48,456 nt of DNA from Streptomyces phaeochromogenes (GTDB lineage Bacteria > Actinomycetota > Actinomycetes > Streptomycetales > Streptomycetaceae): NCBI RefSeq assembly GCF_001418655.1, contig NZ_LIQZ01000059.1:1-48456 (forward strand), written 5' to 3'. This document shows positions 33,105 to 41,843 of this stretch, piece after piece. The first letter of the stretch is position 1; each line of letters begins with the position of its first letter. The notes under the pieces were generated by a model. That model had not been told where the DNA came from. It ran no database searches and worked only from the letters and a program-made list of their open reading frames with translations. A program made the translations under genes and the position numbers.

Positions 33105-33461
33105 TCGCGTCCTCTCTTGAGACGATGCACAGAGCCCCCCATCCCTGTGCGCGGACGTCGAAATTGACGCCCGCTGGCTCGAACTGCGTTTCCCGAGACG
33201 AAAGTTGACTCGATTTACGCTACGAGGCTGCCCTGATCGTAAATGATCTATGCCGCGACCTCGGTGACTTGACCGTGACCTGCGTTACACCACTCCGTGA
33301 CCTCGGCGATTCGTCGGTCTCCGTGGCCGAATGAGCGCGTTCGTCCGCCGCGCCGACGGGTCATGGGCGCGCGGCCGACTGATTTCCGCAGGAGGGGTAC
33401 CCGGTCGCCGTGGAGCCGTGGGCGGAGTGCCGCTCGTGGTCGGTCGGTGTACGGAGGAAAC
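33105..33461. promoter_or_regulatory. non-coding region between terpene synthase and VOC genes
   Basis: I see no gene. ATTTACG (33213-33219) pairs with CGTAAAT (33238-33244) across 18 bases. The region should hold the promoter of the terpene synthase (minus) and of the VOC gene (plus), but no clear boxes are visible. Confidence 0.35.
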
Positions 33462-33854
33462 ATGGCACTGGTAGTGGCGGGCGTCGTGGTGTTGGACTGT
33501 GCCGAGCCCGAGAAACTCGCCGCGTTCTACAAGGAGTTCCTCGACGCCGAGGAGACGGACGCGTCGGCGAACCGTGTGGAGATCAAGGGAGCCGACGGGT
33601 TTCGGATCGCGTTCCGGCGGGATGTGAACGCGACTCCGCCGAGCTGGCCGCGCCCCGAGAACTCGCTGCAGGCCCACATCGACTTCCACGTCGAGGATCT
33701 GGACGCGGCCGAGCGCAAGGTCATCGGGCTCGGTGGCCGGGCGCTGGAGGCCAAGGACCCGTCCGGTCCGTTCGAGGAGCGGGGGTTCGCCGACCCGGCC
33801 GGCCACTCGTTCACCGTACGCAGCAACCGGACGACCGCGCCCAAGCAGGGCTGA
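33462..33854 (+). CDS. VOC superfamily (glyoxalase-like) protein
   Basis: The 130-residue protein has the VOC pattern: GVVVLDCAEPEKLAAFYKEF at the start, HIDFHVEDLDAAERKV in the middle and EERGFADPAGHSFTV at the end. VOC proteins bind a metal and act as lyases, isomerases or resistance binding proteins; this one is too generic for a substrate. The ATG at 33462 has an excellent ACGGAGGAAAC ribosome site. The last codons and stop are duplicated just downstream. Confidence 0.85.
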   Translation: MALVVAGVVVLDCAEPEKLAAFYKEFLDAEETDASANRVEIKGADGFRIAFRRDVNATPPSWPRPENSLQAHIDFHVEDLDAAERKVIGLGGRALEAKDPSGPFEERGFADPAGHSFTVRSNRTTAPKQG

Positions 33855-33877
33855 ACGACCCAAGCAGGGCTGAACGA
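33841..33877 (+). repeat. perfect 18-19-bp tandem duplication at the VOC gene's 3' end
   Basis: CCAAGCAGGGCTGAACGA occurs at 33841-33858 and again at 33860-33877. The first copy includes the last codons and the stop of the VOC gene. The gene itself is unaffected. Confidence 0.9.
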
Positions 33878-33903
33878 AGAGGACTTGAAGAGGGCTTGAG
33901 GGC

Positions 33904-34371
33904 TCAGCCCTTGTGTGCGCGCAGGGCCGCCAGGGCGCGGTCCGCGTGCGCGCTCATCTTGAACTCGCTGCGCACCACCTCCAGCACCTTCCGGTCCTCG
34001 GAGATCACGAAGGTGACCCGCTTCGTGGGCGCCAGCGAGAAGCCCCGCTTCACACCGAACTGCTCGCGGATCAGCCCGTCCGGGTCGGACAGCAGCGGGA
34101 ACCCGAGGGTGTGCTTCCCGGCGAACTCCTGCTGACGCTCGACCGCGTCACCACTGATCCCCACCGGACGGCCCCCGGCGGCCGTGAACTCGGCGGCCAG
34201 GTCGCGGAAGTGGCACGCCTCGGCGGTGCAGCCGGCGGACAGCGCCGCGGGATAGAAGAACAGCACGACCGGCCCCTCGACCAGCAGCTCGGAGAGCTTG
34301 CGCGAGGTGCCGGTCTCGTCGAGAAGCTCGAAGTCCTCGACGGTGTCGCCGACCTCTGTCTGGTTCTTCAC
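33904..34371 (-). CDS. peroxiredoxin, BCP/thiol-specific type
   Basis: The 155-residue protein has the peroxiredoxin active site ALSAGCTAEACHFRD with peroxidatic Cys48 and a second Cys53 five residues later, the BCP arrangement. It reduces hydrogen peroxide and organic peroxides using thioredoxin. GTG at 34371 is chosen because a GGGGAGC site precedes it; upstream in-frame sequence is not protein-like. It is downstream of the DUF4235 gene by 73 bases on the same strand. Confidence 0.9.
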   Translation of the reverse strand: MKNQTEVGDTVEDFELLDETGTSRKLSELLVEGPVVLFFYPAALSAGCTAEACHFRDLAAEFTAAGGRPVGISGDAVERQQEFAGKHTLGFPLLSDPDGLIREQFGVKRGFSLAPTKRVTFVISEDRKVLEVVRSEFKMSAHADRALAALRAHKG

Positions 34372-34444
34372 GATCGCTCCCCTGACTCCCGGCCGGCTCC
34401 GGGCCGACTGCGTGGAGGCCAACCGTACTGGACGGTAAGGGGAG

Positions 34445-34738
34445 TCAGTCGCGGCCCCCCTTGTCGCTGGAGGGCCACACTCCGGTGGACCGCTCGATGG
34501 CCGTCGCCCCTGTACGGTCCACCGCGCTGCGGACGACCGCGAAGAGCGCTCCCTGGATGGCCGCGGCGAGCAGCACCTCGCCCCAACCACGGTCCTTGTC
34601 CAGCGCGTCGGGCGCGTCGTCCTCGTGGCGTATCGCCTTCCAGGTCGCCTGGAACGCCATGCTCGCGAGGGCCCCGCTCGCCCAGCCGAGCACGAACCCG
34701 AGGGGCTTGTAGACGAGTGGCAGCTTCTTCTTCTGCAT
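34445..34738 (-). CDS. DUF4235 membrane protein
   Basis: The 97-residue protein matches DUF4235: the start KLPLVYKPLGFVLGWASGAL, a second hydrophobic segment (GEVLLAAAIQGALFAVVRSA) and a conserved acidic-basic segment between them. It has two probable membrane helices; function unknown. The ATG at 34738 has AAGGAG at a good distance. Confidence 0.88.
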   Translation of the reverse strand: MQKKKLPLVYKPLGFVLGWASGALASMAFQATWKAIRHEDDAPDALDKDRGWGEVLLAAAIQGALFAVVRSAVDRTGATAIERSTGVWPSSDKGGRD

Positions 34739-34883
34739 CTGGATCTCCTTCGGCTCGCGTTCCAGGACTCACCATGGCGAGTGTCCAGTTCAGCGGCACA
34801 TACGCAAAGACCCGGCGGACGCGTGGCTGCCCAGGCGCGGACGCACGGACGGGGCAGGTGGCGGGTGTGGACGCACGGACGGT

Positions 34884-35900
34884 TCAGGGCCGACCCTCCG
34901 CCGGTACCTCCTCGCCCTCGCGCACCGGCCCCGGCGGACTCCCGTCCCCGAAGGGGCGCCCGCCCAGCTCCTCGCGGCCGTGCGAGGTGAGCCAGCCGGA
35001 CAGGTCCGGCCCGAGCGGCACGATGCCGGTCGGGTTGATTCCCGCATGGACCTGGTAGTAGTGCCGCTTGATGTGGTCGAAGTCGACCGTGTCCCCGAAT
35101 CCGGGCGTCTGGTAGAGGTCACGGGAGTACGCCCACAGGACCGGGTCCTCCGTCAGCTTCCAGAGGTTGCACTTGAAGTGGCCGTGATAGACGGCGTCGA
35201 AGCGGACCAGCGTGGTGAACAGCCGGATGTCCGCCTCCGTGATCGTGTCCCCGACCAGGTACCGGCGCCCCGCGAGCCGCTCCGACAGCAGCTCCAGCCG
35301 CCGGAACACACCCTCGCAGGCCGCCGCGTACTCCTTCTGACCGGTGGCGAACCCGGCCCGGTACACCCCGTTGTTGACGTCCTTGTACACCTCCGCCATG
35401 ACCTCGTCGATCTCGTCACGGAGGTCCGCCGGGTAGAGGTCGGGCGCGCCTTCCCGGTGCAGGGCCGTCCACTCGGTGGCGAGGTCCAGGGTGAGCCGCT
35501 GGTAGTCGTTGGTCACCAGCCGGCCGGTCGGCACGTCCACGAGCGCGGGCACACTGACGCCACCCGGAGCGCCAGGCTCCCGGGCCTCGTACGCCTCGCT
35601 GAGGAAGCGGATGCCGAGTACGGGATCTTGGCCGTCCGCGTCCAGGGTGAACCGCCAGCTGCGGTCGTCCTGGATCGGGTCGGCGATCGCCATCGACAGG
35701 GCGTCCTCCAGCCCCAGTAGCCGCCGGGAGATCACCGCGCGGCTCGCCCAGGGGCACGCCCGGCTGACGACCAGGCGGTAGCGCCCCGCCTCGACCGGCC
35801 AGCCGTCCCGGCCGTCCGCCGTGACGCGGTCCGCGAAGTGGCTCTTGGACCGCTTGAAGGACTTCTTGCCGTACGCCCTGTTGCCCTCGGTGTCGCTCAT
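34884..35900 (-). CDS. glutathionyl-hydroquinone-reductase-like GST protein
   Basis: The 338-residue protein belongs to the ECM4/Xi-class group: N-terminal SRACPWASR with Cys49 (the catalytic Cys of this class), then LVTNDYQRL and a C-terminal helical GST domain (REYLVGDTITEAD-like stretch RRYLVGDTITEADIRL). These enzymes reduce thiol adducts of quinones; actinomycetes use mycothiol instead of glutathione, so the true thiol partner may be mycothiol. ATG at 35900 with GGAAGGAG upstream. It is divergent from the CDF gene across 93 bases. Confidence 0.88.
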   Translation of the reverse strand: MSDTEGNRAYGKKSFKRSKSHFADRVTADGRDGWPVEAGRYRLVVSRACPWASRAVISRRLLGLEDALSMAIADPIQDDRSWRFTLDADGQDPVLGIRFLSEAYEAREPGAPGGVSVPALVDVPTGRLVTNDYQRLTLDLATEWTALHREGAPDLYPADLRDEIDEVMAEVYKDVNNGVYRAGFATGQKEYAAACEGVFRRLELLSERLAGRRYLVGDTITEADIRLFTTLVRFDAVYHGHFKCNLWKLTEDPVLWAYSRDLYQTPGFGDTVDFDHIKRHYYQVHAGINPTGIVPLGPDLSGWLTSHGREELGGRPFGDGSPPGPVREGEEVPAEGRP

Positions 35901-35993
35901 GCCTCGCTCCTTCCGTGCGCGTGCTCTGGGGAGGGTTCCCCGAAAACCGCCGTCGCCCCGTGTGAGGGCCGGTGGGAGGGGCATTCGGCCGAG

Positions 35994-37004
35994 ATGAGTC
36001 ACAAGCCCTCCACACCGTCCGATCGCAGGACCCGGGTCACCGTGCTGGTGGCGCTGGCCGCGAACCTCGTGATCGCCGTGGCCAAGGCCGTGGGCGGGCT
36101 GATCGCGGGATCACCCGCGCTGCTCTCGGAGGCCGCGCACTCCGTGGCCGACAGCCTGAACGAGGTCTTCCTCCTCGCCGCCCTGCGCCGCAGCCGGCGC
36201 CCCGCCGACAGCCGGCACCCGTTCGGCTACGGAAAGGAACGCTTCTTCTGGTCCCTGCTCGCCGCCGTCGGGATCTTCGTGATGGGCGGCTGCTTCTCCT
36301 TCTACCAGGGCTTCGACGCCCTCAGCAGCGGGAGCACGGAGACCCACGACGGCTATGTGGTCGGACTGGTCGTCCTCGTCGTCGCCCTGTTCGCCGAGGG
36401 CGCGTCCCTGCTACGGGCCCTCCATCAGGTTCGCCAACAGGGCGGCCTCGCCGCCGGGGCCCGTGACCCGGCCCTGCGCACCGTCGTCGCCGAGGACGGC
36501 ACCGCCGTGCTCGGGGTGACTCTCGCGATCGCCGGGATGGCCCTTCACATGGTCACCGGCCGGATCGTCTGGGAGGCGTCGGCGTCGCTCGGCATCGGGG
36601 CGCTGCTCGTGTACGTGGCGTTCCGGCTGGGCCGTGACGCACGCGACCAGTTGATCGGCCAGGCCGCGGATGTGGAGTCGAGCAGTCGTATCCGCGCTCT
36701 GCTGGAGGCACAGCCCGAGATCGACTCGGTGGAGTCCCTGCTGACCATGCAGCTCGGCCCCGACTCGACGCTCGTCGCCGCCCGGGTCGACCTGGTCCCC
36801 GGCCTGGACAGTGAGGAGGTCGAGCTCGTCGCCGTGCGCATCAAGCGGTCCGTCGCCCACACGGTCCCGGAGGCCGACCAGATCTTCCTCGACGTGACGG
36901 ACGCCGCCACCGCGCGCCGTGCCGCCCGGGCCGAGGACGTGGGCTCCCGCCCCGGCGCACACGCAGGCGGCCCCGCCGCGACGGGGGAACGCGGCGGGGC
37001 CTGA
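35994..37004 (+). CDS. cation diffusion facilitator (CDF) transporter
   Basis: The 336-residue protein has the CDF fold: a first helix (VLVALAANLVIAVAKAVGG), SEAAHSVADSLNE with the metal His and Asp of helix 2, further helices, and a C-terminal cytosolic domain (about 235-310). It exports Zn2+ or a similar divalent ion; the exact metal is not clear. I chose ATG at 35994. A GC-rich hairpin overlaps the end of the gene. Confidence 0.87.
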   Translation: MSHKPSTPSDRRTRVTVLVALAANLVIAVAKAVGGLIAGSPALLSEAAHSVADSLNEVFLLAALRRSRRPADSRHPFGYGKERFFWSLLAAVGIFVMGGCFSFYQGFDALSSGSTETHDGYVVGLVVLVVALFAEGASLLRALHQVRQQGGLAAGARDPALRTVVAEDGTAVLGVTLAIAGMALHMVTGRIVWEASASLGIGALLVYVAFRLGRDARDQLIGQAADVESSSRIRALLEAQPEIDSVESLLTMQLGPDSTLVAARVDLVPGLDSEEVELVAVRIKRSVAHTVPEADQIFLDVTDAATARRAARAEDVGSRPGAHAGGPAATGERGGA

Positions 37005-37047
37005 GCGTCGGGTGCCCGGCGGCCCGGGAATCATGCCAACTTTTTTT
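36969..37047 (+). terminator. CDF gene terminator region
   Basis: GGCCCCGCCGC (36969-36979) pairs with GCGGCGGGGCC (36991-37001), an 11-bp stem ending just before the stop codon. A smaller CCCGG-CGG-CCGGG-like stem (37015-37028) and a T7 run (37041-37047) follow, unusual for this GC-rich genome. Together they probably end the transcript. Confidence 0.55.
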
Positions 37048-37105
37048 CGAACGAGTTCCCGGAGCCGCCGCGGAGCCCCTGTCGGGACCAGGACGACGGG
37101 CCGTA

Positions 37106-37153
37106 CCGGGACGGTGCCCCGTCACGGCACCGGGACCGTGCCCCGTGACCGCC
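37106..37153. repeat. 24-bp direct repeat
   Basis: A 24-nt unit beginning CCGGGACGGTGCCCCGTCA occurs at 37106-37129 and, with a few changes, at 37130-37153. It lies between the convergent CDF and nitroreductase genes. Confidence 0.7.
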
Positions 37154-37175
37154 CACGGTCATGTGCCCGCGCCGC

Positions 37176-37625
37176 TCACTTCCCGGCGGCCGGCTCCAGG
37201 ACGAAGACCGGTATCTCGCGATCGGTCTTCTTCTGGTAGTCGGCGTACGCCGGATAGGCCGCGACGGCCCGCTCCCACCACTGGGCCTTCTCCTCGCCGG
37301 TCACTTCGCGTGCCGTCATGTCCTGGCGCGTCCCGCCGTCCTGGAGTTCCACGCGGGGATCGGAGACGACGTTGTGATACCAGACGGGGTGCTTGGGCGC
37401 GCCGCCCAGTGAGGCGACGGCGGCGTACGTGCCGTTGTGCTCCACGCGCATGAGTGGCGTCTTGCGGATCTTCCCGCTCTTGGCACCCAGGGTGGTCAGC
37501 ACGATCACGGGCAACCCCGTGTCCATCAACGTCGTTCCCTCGGTTCCGTTCGAGCTCTCGTACAACTCGACCTGATCGCGTACCCACTTGGTGGGGCTCG
37601 GTTCGTACTCGCCTTTGAGAGGCAT
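37176..37625 (-). CDS. F420-type (Ddn-like) nitroreductase-family protein
   Basis: The 149-residue protein has the deazaflavin-dependent nitroreductase pattern: [20 protein letters not shown], then [17 protein letters not shown]. The family uses reduced F420 to reduce enones, quinones or nitro compounds. ATG at 37625 ([11 protein letters not shown]) is the family-typical start; an in-frame GTG at 37682 would add a short tail. No F420 genes are nearby. Confidence 0.85.
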   Translation of the reverse strand: MPLKGEYEPSPTKWVRDQVELYESSNGTEGTTLMDTGLPVIVLTTLGAKSGKIRKTPLMRVEHNGTYAAVASLGGAPKHPVWYHNVVSDPRVELQDGGTRQDMTAREVTGEEKAQWWERAVAAYPAYADYQKKTDREIPVFVLEPAAGK

Positions 37626-37698
37626 GACATCCATCCCATCGATCGTTGTTCGTGCGACTCGTACCGACTCCCCGTTGAACACGGCTACCCCATTGATT

Positions 37699-38322
37699 TC
37701 ATCCCAGCATGCGTAGGGCCAGGGTCAGGATCACGGCGCTGGACACCAGTGCCGTCACCAGCCGGCCCCGCCGACCCGTCAGAACCCGGCCGAGCAGCGC
37801 ACCGCCGCCCGCGAGCAGCAGTTGCCAGCCGGCCGACGCGACGAAGGCGGCCAGGACGAACACACCCTGTTCAAGGAGGCCGGCGGCAGCGCCGGCACTG
37901 CTGCCGAGGACCAGCGCCGCGAAGTACACGACGGTGGTGGGGTTCAGCATGGTGATGCCGAGCAGGGTCAGGTACGCGCGACCGGGACTCACAGGCGTCC
38001 GGTCGGAGCGGGTGGCGAGCCGCTGCTCGCGGTACTGGCGGAGTGCGGCGACTCCGCCTCGTACGGCGAGGGCGACGAGTACGAGTCCCGAGGCCCAGCG
38101 CAGCGGGACCAGTACGGGCTGGAGGGCGGTGGCGAGTGCGGAGCCGCCGAGCGCGGCCACCAGGGCGTAGAGCCCGTCGGCCGTCGCCACGCCGAGGGCG
38201 GCGCACACGCCGGTCCGCAGGGACGTACGGGCGGTGAGGGAGACGAGGTAGGTCGCGACCGCTCCGACGGGCATGGCGATGCCAAGGCCCGCGAGAAGCC
38301 CCGCGACGAGCGCGGCGGTCAC
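37699..38322 (-). CDS. LysE family transporter
   Basis: The 207-residue protein has six hydrophobic helices and the LysE/RhtB start [20 protein letters not shown], then [15 protein letters not shown]. It would export an amino acid or a related small molecule. The GTG at 38322 is the family-typical start but has no close ribosome site; a GGAGG lies about 18 bases upstream inside a hairpin. Confidence 0.85.
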   Translation of the reverse strand: MTAALVAGLLAGLGIAMPVGAVATYLVSLTARTSLRTGVCAALGVATADGLYALVAALGGSALATALQPVLVPLRWASGLVLVALAVRGGVAALRQYREQRLATRSDRTPVSPGRAYLTLLGITMLNPTTVVYFAALVLGSSAGAAAGLLEQGVFVLAAFVASAGWQLLLAGGGALLGRVLTGRRGRLVTALVSSAVILTLALRMLG

Positions 38323-38350
38323 GACCGCGGAAGCGAGAGCCTCCGCGGTC
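38323..38350 (-). promoter_or_regulatory. hairpin directly before the LysE start codon
   Basis: GACCGCGGA (38323-38331) pairs with TCCGCGGTC (38342-38350) across 10 bases. The structure ends next to the start codon and contains the only GGAGG, so it could mask the ribosome site or act as an operator. Confidence 0.5.
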
Positions 38351-38479
38351 GGCCGGACTGCTGCTGGACCCGCACCGGACGAGCGGCGGCGAAGGTCGGC
38401 GGCAGAAGGGCTTCGTTCGTGGTCATGGGCAGATGGTGGCGTCGGGGCAGCCGCCCGGGCAACTCATTTGTCGGACCGC

Positions 38480-39940
38480 CTAGAACGGGAAGTGCGCCTG
38501 CTGCGTCGCCAGCGTCACCCAGCGTGTGTTGCTGAACGCCTCGATGCCCCAGCGCCCGCCGAAGCGGCCGTAGCCGCTGGCCTTGAACCCGCCGAAGGGG
38601 GCGTTCGGTTCGTCGGCGACGGACTGGTCGTTGATGTGCACGATCCCCGTACGGATCCGGCGGGCGACCCTGAGCCCGTGGGTGCCGTTCTCGGTGATGA
38701 TCCCGCAGGTGAGCCCGTGTTCCGTCGCGTTGGCGAAGGCGATCGCCTCGTCGTCCGTGCCGAAGGTGCTGATCACGGCGAGCGGGCCGAACGCCTCGCC
38801 GTGGTAGAGGTCGGCGTCCTCCGGCAGGTCGGTCAGCACGGTCGCCGGATGCACGGCGCCCTCGGGGGCGCCGCCGCCGGTCAGCACGGTGGCGCCCTTG
38901 GCGACGGCGTCCTCGACGAGCGCGGCGACCCGGCGGGCGGCGTCCGTCGTGACGAGCGGGCCGACGACAGTGTGCGGGTCGGCCGGGTCGCCGGACGCCA
39001 GGGACTCGGTCTTCGCGGCGAACTTGGCGGTGAACTCCTCGGCGAGGCTCTCGTGGACGAGGATCCGGTCGGCGGACATGCAGATCTGCCCGGAGTTCAT
39101 GAAGACGGAGAAGACGGCGGCGTCGACCGCGTAGTCGACATCGGCGTCGTCGAGCACGATCACGGAGTTCTTGCCGCCGAGTTCCAGGACCGCGGGCTTC
39201 AGATGCCGGGCCGCGTGCACACCGATGATCCGGCCGACGCCCGTGGAACCGGTGAAGTTGACGGCCCGTACGCGCTCGTCGGCGATCAGGGCCTCGGCGA
39301 CGACGGCCGCGTCCTCGGGGGCGTTCGTGATCACGTTCAGGACGCCGTCGGGCAGGCCCGCGTCGCGCAGGACGTCCGCGACGAACAGCCCGCAGGCGAT
39401 CGGCGCGTCCTCGCTCGGCTTCATCACCACGGTGTTGCCCGCGGCGAGCGGCGCGGCGACCGCCCGGACACCCAGGATGACCGGGGCGTTCCACGGCGAG
39501 AAGGCGGCCACGACACCCACCGGTTCACGGACCGCGAGCCCCAGCGCGCCCTCCTCCTGCGCGCTCAGTACCTCGCCACGCGGCGCGGTCACCGCGGCGG
39601 CGGCCTCGCGGAGGATGTTCGCGGCGAGACCGACGTTGAACATGGCCCAGGGCCGGGTCCCGCCGACCTCGCCCGCCATGATCCGTACGGCCTCGTCGGT
39701 GCGGGCCTCCAGCAGGTCGGCCGCGGTGAGGAAGATCTTCCGCCGCTGGGCGGGCCCGAGCGCCGCCCAGTCGGCGAAGGCCGCGTCGGCGGCGTCCACG
39801 GCCCGGGTGACGTCCTCGACGCCGGCCGCGGCGACCGTGGCGTACACCTGTGAGCTGTAGGGATTCACGTCCTCGGCGGTGCGGCCGGAGGTCGCGGGCA
39901 GGTCCTTGCCGCCGATCAGCAGGTCACGATGGAGGGTCAT
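38480..39940 (-). CDS. aldehyde dehydrogenase, aromatic-aldehyde type
   Basis: The 486-residue protein is a full ALDH: FSPWNAPVILGVRAVAAPLA, cofactor loop NFTGSTGVGR, general base in VLELGGKNSVIV and the nucleophile Cys in MNSGQICMSAD, all intact. It resembles vanillin/salicylaldehyde dehydrogenases (MTLHRDLLIGGKDLPA start). The ATG at 39940 is the family start. It is downstream of a TetR gene on the same strand, with 124 bases between them that contain an inverted repeat, so a separate promoter is likely. Confidence 0.87.
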   Translation of the reverse strand: MTLHRDLLIGGKDLPATSGRTAEDVNPYSSQVYATVAAAGVEDVTRAVDAADAAFADWAALGPAQRRKIFLTAADLLEARTDEAVRIMAGEVGGTRPWAMFNVGLAANILREAAAAVTAPRGEVLSAQEEGALGLAVREPVGVVAAFSPWNAPVILGVRAVAAPLAAGNTVVMKPSEDAPIACGLFVADVLRDAGLPDGVLNVITNAPEDAAVVAEALIADERVRAVNFTGSTGVGRIIGVHAARHLKPAVLELGGKNSVIVLDDADVDYAVDAAVFSVFMNSGQICMSADRILVHESLAEEFTAKFAAKTESLASGDPADPHTVVGPLVTTDAARRVAALVEDAVAKGATVLTGGGAPEGAVHPATVLTDLPEDADLYHGEAFGPLAVISTFGTDDEAIAFANATEHGLTCGIITENGTHGLRVARRIRTGIVHINDQSVADEPNAPFGGFKASGYGRFGGRWGIEAFSNTRWVTLATQQAHFPF

Positions 39941-39999
39941 GCGCGGCTCTTCCCGTCGTGCGAGGCGATGCGCCGCGCTCCGAGCGGGAGCCGTGACGT

Positions 40000-40041
40000 G
40001 TTCGCCTGGTGAACAATTCTCCGTTGAATCTTCAATTGGAG
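40000..40041 (-). promoter_or_regulatory. inverted repeats upstream of the aldehyde dehydrogenase gene
   Basis: TTGAA-TC-TTCAA (40024-40035) lies within the imperfect larger dyad CTCCG..TTGGAG, and GTTCGCC-T-GGTGAAC (40000-40014) is a second dyad with one mismatch. Both lie between the TetR gene and the aldehyde dehydrogenase start and may be operators. I do not know the binding protein. Confidence 0.4.
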
Positions 40042-40064
40042 TCTGCAACTCGACGGGACATCAG

Positions 40065-40637
40065 TCAATGGCCGACGGTCCCGCCGTGTCCCTCCACCAG
40101 CATCCGGGCCGCCCGCCCGGCCTGCTCGGCGGGCTTCGGGCCGCTCTGCTCGATCCCGGCGGTGACCATGGCCCCCTCCGCGAGCAGATAGACCTGTTCG
40201 GCCAGGTCTGAGGGCAACCCGGCGTCGCGCACGAGGCCGGCCAGGTAGTCCTTGAAGGCCTGCTTGTGGGTGCGGACCTGGGCGGTGACCCGCTCCGACG
40301 TGGCGCCGAGCTCCCCGTACGAGTTGATCCAGGCGCAGCCCCTGAAGTCGGGCTCGCGGAACCACTCGCCGAGCCAGTCGAAGACCGCGAGGACGCGTCG
40401 CCCGGGATCCTCGTGCCCGGCCACGTGGTCGGCCAGCCGCTGCCGCCAGCGGATGTCACGCCTCTCCAGGTAGGCCACCACCAGCTGCTCCTTGGCGGGA
40501 AACAGCTGGTAGAGCCGCTTGAGGGAGACCCCCGACGCGCCGCGGATGTCGTCCATGCCGACGGCCTGTATGCCCCGCCCGTAGAACAGGGTTTCCGCCG
40601 CGTCCAGGGCCTGATCCCTGGCGATCGCGCTGTCCAT
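40065..40637 (-). CDS. TetR family transcriptional regulator
   Basis: The 190-residue protein has a TetR HTH (ALDAAETLFYGRGIQAVGMD, then DIRGASGVSLKRLYQLFPAK) and a helical ligand domain with GELGATSERVTAQV. The ATG at 40637 (MDSAIAR) is preferred; a GTG at 40676 would lengthen the tail across the operator. It is divergent from the DUF1348-like gene. Two matching operators and a promoter lie between them. Confidence 0.87.
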   Translation of the reverse strand: MDSAIARDQALDAAETLFYGRGIQAVGMDDIRGASGVSLKRLYQLFPAKEQLVVAYLERRDIRWRQRLADHVAGHEDPGRRVLAVFDWLGEWFREPDFRGCAWINSYGELGATSERVTAQVRTHKQAFKDYLAGLVRDAGLPSDLAEQVYLLAEGAMVTAGIEQSGPKPAEQAGRAARMLVEGHGGTVGH

Positions 40638-40660
40638 GTACCGGCCCACTCCTTGACGCC

Positions 40661-40689
40661 TTGACGGGAGAACCAACGTTCTCTACGTT
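40661..40689 (+). promoter_or_regulatory. promoter of the DUF1348-like gene with TetR operator in the spacer
   Basis: TTGACG (40661-40666), 17 bases, TACGTT (40684-40689) form a good sigma-70-type promoter on the plus strand. The operator GAGAAC-CAAC-GTTCTC (40668-40683) fills the spacer, so repressor binding would block it directly. Confidence 0.75.
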
Positions 40690-40700
40690 AGCAGCCGTGG

Positions 40701-40720
40701 GGGAGAACGCACGTTCTCCC
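40701..40720. promoter_or_regulatory. second TetR operator
   Basis: GGGAGAACG-CA-CGTTCTCCC is a perfect inverted repeat. Its core GAGAAC-GCAC-GTTCTC matches the operator at 40668-40683, and the centres are 35 bases apart. It lies downstream of the promoter, so a second dimer could block elongation. Confidence 0.8.
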
Positions 40721-40800
40721 GCTCGTCGCACCGCCATCGAGCTGCACGGCCATAGAACTGCCTTGTCGTGGAGCTGCACCGTCATAGAGAGGAAGCCGTC

Positions 40801-41259
40801 ATGACCGACCGCCCGCCCCTGCCGCCCTTCACCCATGAGACCGCGGCCCAGAAGGTCCAGGCGGCCGAGGACGCCTGGAACACCCGCGATCCCGAGAAGG
40901 TGTCGCTCGCGTACTCGCCGGACTCGGTCTGGCGCAACCGCGACACCTTCGTCACCGGCCGCGCCCAGATCGTGGACATGCTCACCGACAAGTGGGCGCG
41001 TGAGCAGGAGTACGCCCTGCGCAAGGACCTCTGGGCCTTCGACGGCAACCGCATCGCCGTCCGTTTCCAGTACGAGTGCCGTGACGCCGACGGCCAGTGG
41101 TGGCGCTCCTACGGCAACGAGCTGTGGGAGTTCGACGAGCACGGCCTGATGACGCGGCGCGAGGCCAGCATCAACGACGTACCGATCGAGGAGAAGGAAC
41201 GCCGGATCCACGGCCCGCGTCCGGACGCGGAGCGAGGGGATTCCTTCCCTGTTCAGTAG
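40801..41259 (+). CDS. NTF2-like (DUF1348) protein
   Basis: The 152-residue protein has the DUF1348 features: [20 protein letters not shown], then [14 protein letters not shown] and [20 protein letters not shown]. Such SnoaL/NTF2-fold proteins are small isomerase-like or ligand-binding proteins with no fixed function. The gene is divergent from a TetR regulator that is likely to repress it. ATG at 40801 with GAGAGGAAG upstream. Confidence 0.85.
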   Translation: MTDRPPLPPFTHETAAQKVQAAEDAWNTRDPEKVSLAYSPDSVWRNRDTFVTGRAQIVDMLTDKWAREQEYALRKDLWAFDGNRIAVRFQYECRDADGQWWRSYGNELWEFDEHGLMTRREASINDVPIEEKERRIHGPRPDAERGDSFPVQ

Positions 41260-41290
41260 CGGGCAGTGGCGGGCCGCGTAGGGTTCCCGG

Positions 41291-41806
41291 GTGACTGAAC
41301 AGGCCCGGAAGCCCTTCCTCTACGTCGTCGTCTGCGCCGCCGGAGTCGCCGAGGGGGTCGAGGAGTTGATCACCCTGGCGCAGGAGCGGAACTGGGAGGT
41401 CGGGGTCTTCGCGACCCCGGTCGCGACCGGCTTCTTCGACACCGCTGCCGTCGAGTCGCGGACCGGCAGGCCGATCCGGTCCGCCTGGCGTGCCCCCGGC
41501 GACCCGCGCCCCTTCCCCGACCCGGACGCCGTCACCGTGGCGCCCGCCACTTTCAACACCATCAACAAATGGGCGGCCGGGATCTCCGACACCCTCGCCC
41601 TCGGCACACTCTGCGAGGCGTACGGGATGGGGGTGCCGATCTCCGTACTCCCTTGTGTGAGCGAGGCGTTGACGGTCCACCCCGCGTATCAGGACAGCCT
41701 GAAAAGGCTGCGCGGGATGGGCGTCCGGTTCGGCGAGCACGCCTTCGGCGGCCCGGCGGGCCGGGAGTTCCGCTGGGGGCAGGCCCTGGACCTCCTGGAG
41801 CGGTGA
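41291..41806 (+). CDS. flavoprotein of the Dfp/PPC-decarboxylase fold
   Basis: The 171-residue protein has the flavoprotein pattern LYVVVCAAGVAEGVEELI at the start and DAVTVAPATFNTINKWAAGI with DTLALG next to it, the flavin-contact segment of Dfp-like decarboxylases. It binds FMN; the reaction is unknown. The GTG at 41291 is 31 bases after the DUF1348-like gene stop on the same strand, so they may be cotranscribed. Confidence 0.78.
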   Translation: MTEQARKPFLYVVVCAAGVAEGVEELITLAQERNWEVGVFATPVATGFFDTAAVESRTGRPIRSAWRAPGDPRPFPDPDAVTVAPATFNTINKWAAGISDTLALGTLCEAYGMGVPISVLPCVSEALTVHPAYQDSLKRLRGMGVRFGEHAFGGPAGREFRWGQALDLLER

Positions 41807-41843
41807 CCCGGTCCCGGGCCGGTGTCAGTGCCCGGGCCGGGTG

